A stretch of 64,000 bases of DNA. It comes from Thiopseudomonas denitrificans. GTDB taxonomy: Bacteria; Pseudomonadota; Gammaproteobacteria; Pseudomonadales; Pseudomonadaceae. The DNA lies in assembly GCF_002866065.1 (NCBI RefSeq), contig NZ_LNJZ01000009.1:124001-188000 (forward strand), in the 5' to 3' direction. The stretch's first letter is position 1. The number at the start of each line of letters is the position of its first letter. Below are positions 11,756 to 19,200 of this stretch, in pieces. The translations under genes and the position numbers were made by a program. The notes below the pieces were generated by a model. The model did not search any database. It saw nothing but the letters and a program-made list of their open reading frames with translations, and was not told the DNA's origin.

Positions 11756-12381
11756 GCCACACCTCCTGTTTGCCATGGGTTATCGGTCAGCAGCGCTCCG
11801 GTTCCGGTCTTGAGCAGCACCCTGCTCCTGCTGCCCGCCCAGTCCCGCAGGGAAAAGCCGCCCAGCCCTGACTCGACCTGGATATCGACACGCACCGGCA
11901 GTCCGGCCAACTGTTGAAGCCAGCCGGCGGCCTGCTCCGGGCTGACGAGTTCCGGCAGCCGCAGCAGAATATCGAGGTCACTGGCCGCACGGGTCACCTT
12001 CACCCCGGTCAGCGCCTCAAACGCATGGCTGCCGGTGATTCCCCAGGCCATGCCGAAGAAAACCTGCCCGATGCCGTCCAGTGTTGCCTGCACCGCAGTG
12101 CCGGCCCCCTTCAGTTGCCGGATCTGTTCCGGTTGCACCCGCCTTGCCACTTGGCTGGCCGGCATCCAGCCGGCAAAACGCTGCCCGCGCTGCAGCCCGC
12201 GCACACCCACCGCAACCTGTTCCGGCTGGTTGGCATCACGCCGCACCACCACCGGATCACCCAGGGCCAGACGTTCCCTGGCCCAGCCCGGAGCAGCCGC
12301 CGTCAGCTGCTCCGGCGACATGCCCCAGAGCAGATCATGCGGCTGCAGGTCGGCAGCGTTGTAGACCGGTATGCGCGACAT
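11752..12381 (-). CDS. mdcG: Phosphoribosyl-dephospho-CoA transferase
   Basis: MdcG attaches the 2'-(5''-triphosphoribosyl)-3'-dephospho-CoA prosthetic group to the carrier protein MdcC. The protein has 209 residues from ATG 12381; a TTG six bases upstream is less well spaced from AGAGGA. The C-terminal segment contains SDLDILLRLPE, a nucleotidyltransferase-like D-x-D motif expected for binding the precursor. It sits between mdcE and mdcH with an ATGA overlap to mdcH. Confidence 0.9.
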   Translation of the reverse strand: MSRIPVYNAADLQPHDLLWGMSPEQLTAAAPGWARERLALGDPVVVRRDANQPEQVAVGVRGLQRGQRFAGWMPASQVARRVQPEQIRQLKGAGTAVQATLDGIGQVFFGMAWGITGSHAFEALTGVKVTRAASDLDILLRLPELVSPEQAAGWLQQLAGLPVRVDIQVESGLGGFSLRDWAGSRSRVLLKTGTGALLTDNPWQTGGVA

Positions 12382-12393
12382 GCTCAACGTCCT

Positions 12394-13209
12394 CTAGCCT
12401 GCCAGCCACTGCTCACGCATCAGCGTGCGCACATGCGCGCTGGCCTGCCGGTTGGCAGCGCCCAGCCGGTTGTCGATGCCGCAGCCGTCCTTGCGCGCCT
12501 GCCCGATGCAGCCGGCCAGGTGTGTCCTGACGCTGTGTAGATCGTCAGCGTCCGGCTGTTCTGCCGAACCGACCTGCAAAGAGCCGCCGGTCAGCAGGCC
12601 AAGCGATGCGTAGTTGACGATGTCATAGGCCATCGGCGGAATACGGGCACTCAATGCCTCAAGCTGCTCCACGGTACGCAAGGTGACACGCGCGGCAGAC
12701 TCCTTGCCCATGGCATGAACCATGACGCCGTCATCAAGCAGGGCAACAATCTGGTTGGCCTGATAGCCATGGGCCAAAAAACCGCCGGACATGGCCTTGC
12801 CAACCAGCAGGGCAATCACCGGATGGCCTTTCAGCCGGGCCTGCGCATAGGCCGCTGCCGCTGCCGCCAGCGCCAGGTGAATGCCCAGCGCTTCCTCGCG
12901 CCGGCCATAGGCCTGGCTGGGCACATCCACCACCGCCACAATCGGGGTTTTTACAGTCGCGTTTTCATCCTGGCTGATAATCCAGTGCACGGCTTTCGAC
13001 AGGCCCCAGCCCTCGAGCAGCCCGACCTCGCCCTGCCTGGCCCGTGGAAACGGGTTACCGGCATCCGGGCGTACGCCAACAAAGTACACACCGGCATGCC
13101 CCGGCAGCTCACCCTGCGCCAGCAGCACCGAGCCGGGCAACTCCGGCCCTGCACTAACGGCGGTACCCAGGGCATCCATCCAGGTCTGGGTGCGGTTATT
13201 CGTACTCAT
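12394..13209 (-). CDS. mdcE: Malonate decarboxylase gamma subunit
   Basis: MdcE with MdcD forms the carboxy-lyase that releases CO2 from malonyl-S-ACP. This 271-residue protein has the crotonase-like carboxyltransferase fold; PIVAVVDVPSQAYGRREEAL and LVGKAMSGGFLAHGYQAN are the conserved stretches. The ATG at 13209 follows GGAGGAATTG and overlaps the mdcD stop (ATGA), whereas a longer upstream frame lies within mdcD. Confidence 0.92.
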   Translation of the reverse strand: MSTNNRTQTWMDALGTAVSAGPELPGSVLLAQGELPGHAGVYFVGVRPDAGNPFPRARQGEVGLLEGWGLSKAVHWIISQDENATVKTPIVAVVDVPSQAYGRREEALGIHLALAAAAAAYAQARLKGHPVIALLVGKAMSGGFLAHGYQANQIVALLDDGVMVHAMGKESAARVTLRTVEQLEALSARIPPMAYDIVNYASLGLLTGGSLQVGSAEQPDADDLHSVRTHLAGCIGQARKDGCGIDNRLGAANRQASAHVRTLMREQWLAG

Positions 13210-14060
13210 GACAATTCCTCCGGCAATGTGCTGTATAGCTCGCGTACCTGTTCGGGTGTGACCTGCTCCTGACCAACCCGGGCCAGCTGCCCCAGGAAAA
13301 ACTCGTGGCATTCACTGCGTGGCGTGGCGCTGTTGTCTGCCAGTCCCAGCCGGACCTGCTCACGAATGGCTTCGACCGAATCCTCACAGAAGGCATCCGC
13401 CAGATGGCTGGCATAACGCTGCTCGCCACCGGTGAAACTCCAGATGAACGGACGGTCCCGGGAGTCGTACTCGTCCAGACCGGCCTCCTGTTCAATGACC
13501 TGCGGACCGTTGAGGCCGATGCGGGCATCCCGGGTCACGATCAGGCGCGAACACAGGCCGGCGGCAATCGACATGCCGCCAAAGCAGCCGACCGTACCGG
13601 CGATAACACCGATGACTGGCCGCATGGCCCTGAGATCGACAATCGCTGCGTGGATATCGGCAATAGCCGCCAGCCCAAGGTTGGCCTCCTGCAGGCGTAC
13701 TCCGCCGGTTTCCAGCAGCAGGATGGCTGCACGGGGAATACCGTTGCGGTTGTCTTCCGCTGCCAGCTCAAGGGCTGCGGCAATCTTCGCGCCCGACACT
13801 TCACCCATGCTGCCGCCCTGAAATTCGCCCTCAATGGCGGCCACAACCACCGGCTGGCCATCAATGGTGCCCTTGGCGATCACCACGCCATCATCGGCCT
13901 GGGTGACCAGCCCCTGCTGCTGCAGCCAGGGTGACTTGACCCGGTCAAAAGGCCCCAGCAGCTCGTGCATGCTGCCCTCGTCCAGCAGCGAGCGCACACG
14001 TGCCCGGGCACCCAGCTCAATAAAACTTTCCGCGTTCAGCAGTGCATTGAAATCAGGCAT
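13206..14060 (-). CDS. mdcD: Malonate decarboxylase beta subunit
   Basis: This 284-residue beta subunit of the decarboxylase is related to acetyl-CoA carboxylase carboxyltransferase beta. Conserved features include the N-terminal ARARVRSLLDEGSMHELL, the glycine-rich EFQGGSMGEVSGAKIAAALE and IGVIAGTVGCFGGMSIAAGL. The ATG at 14060 overlaps mdcC by 8 bp and follows GGAGATGGGGC. It works with MdcE on the malonyl-carrier. Confidence 0.92.
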   Translation of the reverse strand: MPDFNALLNAESFIELGARARVRSLLDEGSMHELLGPFDRVKSPWLQQQGLVTQADDGVVIAKGTIDGQPVVVAAIEGEFQGGSMGEVSGAKIAAALELAAEDNRNGIPRAAILLLETGGVRLQEANLGLAAIADIHAAIVDLRAMRPVIGVIAGTVGCFGGMSIAAGLCSRLIVTRDARIGLNGPQVIEQEAGLDEYDSRDRPFIWSFTGGEQRYASHLADAFCEDSVEAIREQVRLGLADNSATPRSECHEFFLGQLARVGQEQVTPEQVRELYSTLPEELS

Positions 14061-14352
14061 GCCCCATCTCCTCCAGACCCTGTTCGATACGCAAACGGAC
14101 CACGCCGGGAGTCGCACCAAAATCGTTGATTTCCAGCTTCATCGCCGGGTACAGGCTTTCGGCAAACATCCGCTCAAACAGGTTCTGCCAGCGAGCCTCG
14201 CTGCCATCCACCGAAGTGGTCACCTGGACGCTGAGTACGCCGTCCACGTTGGGCTCCATCAACACTTCAAGATCGCCCGAGCCGACACAGCCAACCAGGC
14301 AACGCTGGGTGGCAGGCGCACCGGCCTTGAATTCAAATTCTAGGATTTCCAT
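14053..14352 (-). CDS. mdcC: Malonate decarboxylase acyl-carrier protein (delta subunit)
   Basis: The 99-residue carrier is modified with a triphosphoribosyl-dephospho-CoA derived prosthetic group on a Ser. The motif CVGSGDLEVL places that Ser at residue 25, the same position as in the Klebsiella protein. Acetyl and malonyl groups ride on it during the cycle. It overlaps mdcB upstream by 13 bp and mdcD downstream by 8 bp, consistent with tightly coupled translation. Confidence 0.93.
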   Translation of the reverse strand: MEILEFEFKAGAPATQRCLVGCVGSGDLEVLMEPNVDGVLSVQVTTSVDGSEARWQNLFERMFAESLYPAMKLEINDFGATPGVVRLRIEQGLEEMGHA

Positions 14353-15212
14353 GCAATCACTCCTCTGGTGATCAGGCTGTCAATAAACAGGCAGGCACCC
14401 AGCAAGTCTGCGGCCCCGCCCGGTGAGGCATTGCGTTGCTGCATGCCTGCTTCCAGCGTGTCATAACAGGTCTGGCCGGCCCGGGTGCCATAGCCTCCGA
14501 CAGTCAGAACTTTTTGTGCCTGCTGCTGCATCCACTCCAGGCCCTCAAGGCCCGAACGGTGCACAACACAGGTGTCATCCAGCCGTGCGGCAATGGCTAG
14601 CAAGGCGTCAACGCGCGCGGCCTGCTCGGACATGCCGGCCTTGCGGCTGCGGTAAAGCTGCTCAAGACCATCCATGATCTGGGGAAAGTTGCGTGCAGCC
14701 TGCTCACGCGCGCCACCCACGCCATAACGGATGCGAGCCTGCGCGCCATTGCTGGATTGGCCGGCAACATGAAAGCGGTCATCCATTCGCGCCAGCGCGC
14801 CAGCGTTGTTGAGCAGGTCCGGCACTGTTGCCGGAGCCTGACGCACACAGAGCCCGCCAATCAGCAAGCCCAGCGCCCAGATCGCCCCCCGGTGTGTATT
14901 GACCCCACCGGTTTCCTGCAACATGACGTGCTCGCCAAGCCGTCCAAGCCGGGCCAGCTCTTCACGCAAAAACTGGTTGACCCATTGATGGCGGGCAGCC
15001 TCCTGCGCAAGCAGGTCAAATGTGGTCCGCAGGCTTTCTGCCGAATGCTCCATCAGCCGGAGCGTCAGGTCCCGGTGTACCCCGCTGCCGCGCAGGTCAA
15101 CCAGCCCGGGTTTGGGCGTCAGGCGGACCTCTTCAAGCAGCGCCAACACTGCCAGGTCGGCCAGCCCGGCGTGTGTCAGCGGCGACACATAATTCAATGC
15201 CAAGGCTCTCAT
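14340..15212 (-). CDS. mdcB: Triphosphoribosyl-dephospho-CoA synthase
   Basis: MdcB makes the precursor of the MdcC prosthetic group from ATP and dephospho-CoA (CitG family). The 290-residue protein shows the family motifs TPKPGLVDLRGSGVHRDLT near residue 32, GVNTHRGAIWALGLL near 104, and DDTCVVHRSGLEGLEWMQQ near 212. Its start shares one base with the mdcA stop (TAATG). Confidence 0.93.
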   Translation of the reverse strand: MRALALNYVSPLTHAGLADLAVLALLEEVRLTPKPGLVDLRGSGVHRDLTLRLMEHSAESLRTTFDLLAQEAARHQWVNQFLREELARLGRLGEHVMLQETGGVNTHRGAIWALGLLIGGLCVRQAPATVPDLLNNAGALARMDDRFHVAGQSSNGAQARIRYGVGGAREQAARNFPQIMDGLEQLYRSRKAGMSEQAARVDALLAIAARLDDTCVVHRSGLEGLEWMQQQAQKVLTVGGYGTRAGQTCYDTLEAGMQQRNASPGGAADLLGACLFIDSLITRGVIAWKS

Positions 15213-16888
15213 TACCAGCTCCTGAAACGTGCGGGCGGGTTGTACAGGCCACCGGACCAGGTGACCAGATCGGCCACGCTCTTGGCAGACAACAGGCTGC
15301 GGGAGGCATCGGTACGGCGGATTCCGAGATCCTCCGGCAAAGCAATCAGCCCCTGCTGGCGCATTTGCGCGGTATCAGCCGGATTGTGTTTCAAGCCGAC
15401 ACTGGTGACCCCGGCCACCGCCGCAATCATCTGTTCACGCTGCTGCAAGGACTGCGCCTTATACAGATAGGCGATGCCCTCTTCGGTCAGCAGGTGGGTC
15501 ACGTCATCGCCATAGATCATCACGGGCGCCAGCGGCATGCCGGTCTTCTTCGCCACATCGACGGCATCAAGCTGATCGACAAAGGTCGGCTTGCCGCCTT
15601 CCTGGAAGGTTTCCACCATCTGTACCACCAGTTTCTTGCCACGCTCCAGCAGAGTCTGCTCCGGCGTGGCCTGCTGCTGCAGCAAGTCCAGCCAGGCATC
15701 GCTGGGGTGACGGCGGCCACGCGGGTCATGCCCCATGTTCGGTGCGCCGCCAAAACCGGCCAGCCGGCCACGTGTCACGGTAGAGGAATGTCCCTGTCCG
15801 TCAACCTGCAAGGTGGCACCAATGAAAAGGTCAACGGCGTACTGGCCAGCCAGCTGGCACATCATGCGGTTGGAGCGCAGGGAGCCGTCGCGGCCGGTAA
15901 AGAAGACATCCGGCCGTGCGGCCACATACTCTTCCATGCCCATTTCGGCACCAAAGCAATGGATGCTTTTCACCCAGCCGGACTCGATCGCCGGAATCAT
16001 GGTGGGGTGCGGGTTCAGGGCCCAGTGCTGGCAGATTTTGCCCTTGAGCCCGAGTTGCTCGCCATAGGTCGGCAAAATCAGCTCGATCGCCGCTGTGTTG
16101 AAGCCGATCCCGTGGTTGAGGGACTGCACATTATGCCGGGCATACACGCCCTTGATCGCCATCATCGCCATCAGCACATGCACAGAAGTGATATGCCTCG
16201 GGTCACGGGTAAACAGCGGCTCGATGTAGAATGGTTTGTCCGCCACCACAACAAAATCAACCCAGGACGCCGGAATGTCGACCCGTGGCAGTGCCTCCGG
16301 ATCATCCACCACTTCGTTAACCTGAACGATAACGATGCCGTCACTGAACGCGGTAGGCTCGACCAGTGCCGGGGTGTCTTCCGTGCTGGGCCCGGTATAG
16401 ATGTTGCCAGCACGGTCGGCGGCATAACCGGCCACCAGCGTGACGTTTGGCGTCAGGTCGATGAGCAGACGCGAGTAGAGTTCGATGTAGGTATGAATTG
16501 CACCGATTTCCAGCAGGCCGTCTTCCATCAGCTGCCCGATCCGCAGGCTTTGCGGGCCAGCAAATGAGAAGTCCAGCCTGCGGGCAATGCCCTGCTCGAA
16601 CAGGTCAAGGTGCTCGGGCCGGCTCACGCTAGGCATGATCATGTGCAGATCATGCAGCTTGCCGGGGTCCACCCTGGCCAGCGAGCGTGACAGGAAGTCG
16701 GCCTGTTTCTGGTTGTTGCCTTCCAGCACCACCTTGTCACCGGGAGCAATCAGCACCTCAAGAGCCTGGGTGATGTTTTCGGTTTCCAGAACCACGCCGT
16801 CCGAAAAACGCCGGGCTGCGGCCAGCCTGCGCTGCTTCTCTTCACGTCTGCGTGTCCAGTTGCGCGGAGTGTTTGTTGTAGTCGTCAT
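15212..16888 (-). CDS. mdcA: Malonate decarboxylase alpha subunit (acetyl-ACP:malonate transferase)
   Basis: MdcA swaps the acetyl group on the carrier for malonate, releasing acetate. It is a family I CoA-transferase-like protein of 558 residues, the expected length. The C-terminal half has the conserved GRGHSST-like and GRRHPSDAWLDLLQQ stretches. It is the first gene of the operon; the ATG at 16888 follows AGGTGAAG. The promoter region upstream carries a LysR-type palindrome described separately. Confidence 0.94.
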   Translation of the reverse strand: MTTTTNTPRNWTRRREEKQRRLAAARRFSDGVVLETENITQALEVLIAPGDKVVLEGNNQKQADFLSRSLARVDPGKLHDLHMIMPSVSRPEHLDLFEQGIARRLDFSFAGPQSLRIGQLMEDGLLEIGAIHTYIELYSRLLIDLTPNVTLVAGYAADRAGNIYTGPSTEDTPALVEPTAFSDGIVIVQVNEVVDDPEALPRVDIPASWVDFVVVADKPFYIEPLFTRDPRHITSVHVLMAMMAIKGVYARHNVQSLNHGIGFNTAAIELILPTYGEQLGLKGKICQHWALNPHPTMIPAIESGWVKSIHCFGAEMGMEEYVAARPDVFFTGRDGSLRSNRMMCQLAGQYAVDLFIGATLQVDGQGHSSTVTRGRLAGFGGAPNMGHDPRGRRHPSDAWLDLLQQQATPEQTLLERGKKLVVQMVETFQEGGKPTFVDQLDAVDVAKKTGMPLAPVMIYGDDVTHLLTEEGIAYLYKAQSLQQREQMIAAVAGVTSVGLKHNPADTAQMRQQGLIALPEDLGIRRTDASRSLLSAKSVADLVTWSGGLYNPPARFRSW

Positions 16889-16902
16889 GTAACTTCACCT
16901 GG

Positions 16903-16984
16903 GTTAACGTTCGGTTTGAAACTACCGTGCGCACCCGGTCACATCAATTAACCGAACCCCGAATTCATTAACTAAAAGTTAACG
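16903..16984 (-). promoter_or_regulatory. Candidate mdc promoter and LysR-type operator
   Basis: On the minus strand TTGATG (16947-16942) and TAGTTT (16924-16919) are separated by 17 bp. Upstream lies the perfect palindrome TTAACT-AAA-AGTTAA (16968-16982), centred near -64 of the predicted start, where LysR regulators usually bind. A second inverted pair, GTTCGGTT (16909-16916) and AACCGAAC (16950-16957), flanks the promoter, and GTTAACG occurs at both 16903 and 16978. Assignment to MdcR is inferred from position. Confidence 0.5.
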
Positions 16985-17186
16985 ATTATATTTCTTTTGA
17001 CTTAAGTGTTTGATTTGCCTGCAAGTCAGTGACCGACTGGTCAAACGGGCTTTCCGGGGCATATGACTTTGGTCGGATAAAAAACCACCAAAAAAAGCTC
17101 CGAACCCCCTTCCCCTTTCCGCTACTTGCGCAGAGCGCCAGCAGGTTTACCATCAGGGGCTCACTTGCATGTTTACGGAGCTTACG

Positions 17187-17639
17187 ATGGAGCAGCGACT
17201 CGATTACCAGAAGATTTCCAGCGGCGCATTCAGGGCCATGCTGGGCATGGAAAACCATGTGCGCCAGTGCGGCCTGGAACACTCCCTGCTTGAGCTGGTG
17301 AAAACCCGTGCCTCACAGATCAACGGTTGTGCCTACTGCATCGACATGCACACCAAGGACGCCCGTGCCGCCGGCGAAACCGAACAGCGCCTGTATGGCC
17401 TGAGCGCCTGGCACGAAACCCCGTTTTATACTGAACGTGAACGCGCCGCCCTTGAACTGACCGAAGCCGTCACCCTGATCGCCAACGGCCCTGTACCGGA
17501 CGAGCTGTACCAGCGGGTGCGCGAGCATTTCTCAGAAGAGGAAACTGTCAACCTGGTGACTGCCATCATCGCCATCAACGGCTGGAACCGCCTGGCCCTG
17601 ACGTTCCGTACCGTGGCCGGCACCTATCAGCGGGGCTGA
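17187..17639 (+). CDS. AhpD-like carboxymuconolactone decarboxylase family protein
   Basis: This 150-residue, all-helical AhpD-type protein has the redox motif CAYCIDMH near residues 46-53 (C-x-x-C with a following His), typical of alkylhydroperoxidase D and YciW-like proteins that reduce peroxides. The ATG at 17187 follows ACGGAG at good spacing; an in-frame ATG at 17169 does not. It is divergent from mdcA with a shared 298 bp region. Physiological reductant and substrate are unknown. Confidence 0.88.
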   Translation: MEQRLDYQKISSGAFRAMLGMENHVRQCGLEHSLLELVKTRASQINGCAYCIDMHTKDARAAGETEQRLYGLSAWHETPFYTERERAALELTEAVTLIANGPVPDELYQRVREHFSEEETVNLVTAIIAINGWNRLALTFRTVAGTYQRG

Positions 17640-17733
17640 GCCCGACTTGCCACACCGCAAAGACCTGCCGCCAGGCTGCTACTGAACGGCAGGCCGATCC
17701 CGTGAAAACAACCAAGACAAGAGGTCAACAACC

Positions 17734-18147
17734 ATGAAAGGCAGCTGTTTGTGTGGAAGCGTGAAGTACGCGATCGATCCACCCTTCAAGATGTTCCAGT
17801 ATTGCCACTGTTCAAGGTGCCAGAAGTTCACCGGCAGCCAGCACTCGGCAAATATTTTTGTATCGCCGGAACAGTTTCGCTGGCTGCAAGGCAGTGAGCA
17901 GGTCGGCACCTATGACCTGCCCGATTCCAGGTACCTGACTACGGCATTTTGCAAGAACTGCGGCTCGTCCCTGCCTTTCACGGTCAAGGGCGGCAGCAAT
18001 GTGGTGGTGCCGGCAGGCACCCTGGATGAAGATCCCGGCATTCGCCCACAAGGCAATATCTACTGGGGTTCGCGTGCCTCCTGGTGTGTCGAAACCGCCG
18101 AGTTGCCCAAGCACGAGGAACTGCCGCCACGTAAAAAAACCACGTAG
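17734..18147 (+). CDS. GFA (glutathione-dependent formaldehyde-activating-like) zinc protein
   Basis: This 137-residue member of the GFA/Mss4-like fold family has the zinc-ligand set C-x-C-G (CLCGSVKY near residue 5), C-x-C-x2-C (CHCSRCQKF near 29) and C-x2-C (CKNCGSS near 74). Despite the name, most GFA proteins have no proven role in formaldehyde metabolism. The stop codon TAG is contributed by the first base pairs of the adjoining repeat unit, so the native C-terminus may have been changed by the repeat. Confidence 0.88.
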   Translation: MKGSCLCGSVKYAIDPPFKMFQYCHCSRCQKFTGSQHSANIFVSPEQFRWLQGSEQVGTYDLPDSRYLTTAFCKNCGSSLPFTVKGGSNVVVPAGTLDEDPGIRPQGNIYWGSRASWCVETAELPKHEELPPRKKTT

Positions 18148-19187
18148 GTGCGAATTTATTCGCACAGCGCTCTATTTGCCGTTTGTTTGCACAATTGCTC
18201 ATTTACCGTTTGTTCGAATAAATTCGACCCTACAGGTCTCACGCGTGATGCAGCGACAAGACCCGGTACAATCCGGGTTCTGCGGCTGCGCTATACCGCT
18301 GTAACCGAGGGCTTCACCGGCGTAGGTGCGAATTTATTCGCACAGCGCTCTATTTGCCGTTTGTTTGCACAATTGCTCATTTACCGTTTGTTCGAATAAA
18401 TCCGAACCTACAGGTCTCACGCGTGATGCAGCGACAAGACCCGGTACAATCCGGGTTCTGCGGCTGCGCTATACCGCTGTAACCGAGGGCTTCACCGGCG
18501 TAGGTGCGAATTTATTCGCACAGCGCTCTATTTGCCGTTTGTTTGCACAATTGCTCATTTACCGTTTGTTCGAATAAATTCGAACCTACAGGTCTCACGC
18601 GTGATGCAGCGACAAGACCCGGTACAATCCGGGTTCTGCGGCTGCGCTATACCGCTGTAACCGAGGGCTTCAACCGGCGTAGGTGCGAATTTATTCGCAC
18701 AGCGCTTTATTTGCGGTTTGTTCGCACAATTGCTCATTTACCGTTTGTTCGAATAAATTCGAACCTACAGGTCTCACGCGTGATGCAGCGACAAGACCCG
18801 GTACAATCCGGGTTCTGCGGCTGCGCTATACCGCTGTAACCGAGGGCTTCAACCGGCGTAGGTGCGAATTTATTCGCACAGCGCTTTATTTGCGGTTTGT
18901 TCGCACAATTGCTCATTTACCGTTTGTTCGAATAAATTCGAACCTACAGGCCTCACGCGTGACGCAGCGGCAAGACCTGTTACTATCCGGGCTCTGCGGC
19001 TGCGCTATACCGCTGTAACCGAGGGCTTCACCGGCGTAGGTGCGAATTTATTCGCACAGCGCTTTATTTGCGGTTTGTTCGCACAATTGCTCATTTACCG
19101 TTTGTTCGAATAAATTCGAACCTACAGGCCTCACGCGTGACACAGCCGCAAGACCCGGTACAATCCGGGTTCTGCGGCTGCGTCATG
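18144..19187. repeat. Tandem array of six 178-179 bp units
   Basis: Units begin at 18144, 18322, 18500, 18679, 18858 and 19036 and are near identical; the last is partial. Each holds a 92 bp palindromic core (stem-loop GTGCGAA-TTTA-TTCGCAC, about 45 bp, then stem-loop GTTCGAA-TAAA-TTCGAAC ending CCTACAG) followed by about 86 bp of spacer with its own CCCGG-TACAAT-CCGGG hairpin. Copies 5-6 have diverged from 1-4 by several bases. Open frames across the units have no ribosome sites and shift with unit length, so they are not genes. Unit size and structure exclude CRISPR. Confidence 0.95.
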
Positions 19188-19200
19188 TTGCTTTGCCGGT

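Noticed and set aside
16889-17186. Riboswitch or leader RNA in the mdcA-AhpD region.
   Set aside because: The only structure is short palindromes typical of protein binding sites; no conserved aptamer features.
18148-19113. Near-identical open frames of 83-111 codons repeated through the tandem array.
   Set aside because: They lie on palindromic repeat sequence, have no ribosome sites, and the 178 or 179 bp unit length breaks a constant frame.
18144-19187. CRISPR-like periodic array.
   Set aside because: Units are 178-179 bp with the same spacer in each; there are no short direct repeats with unique spacers and no cas genes.
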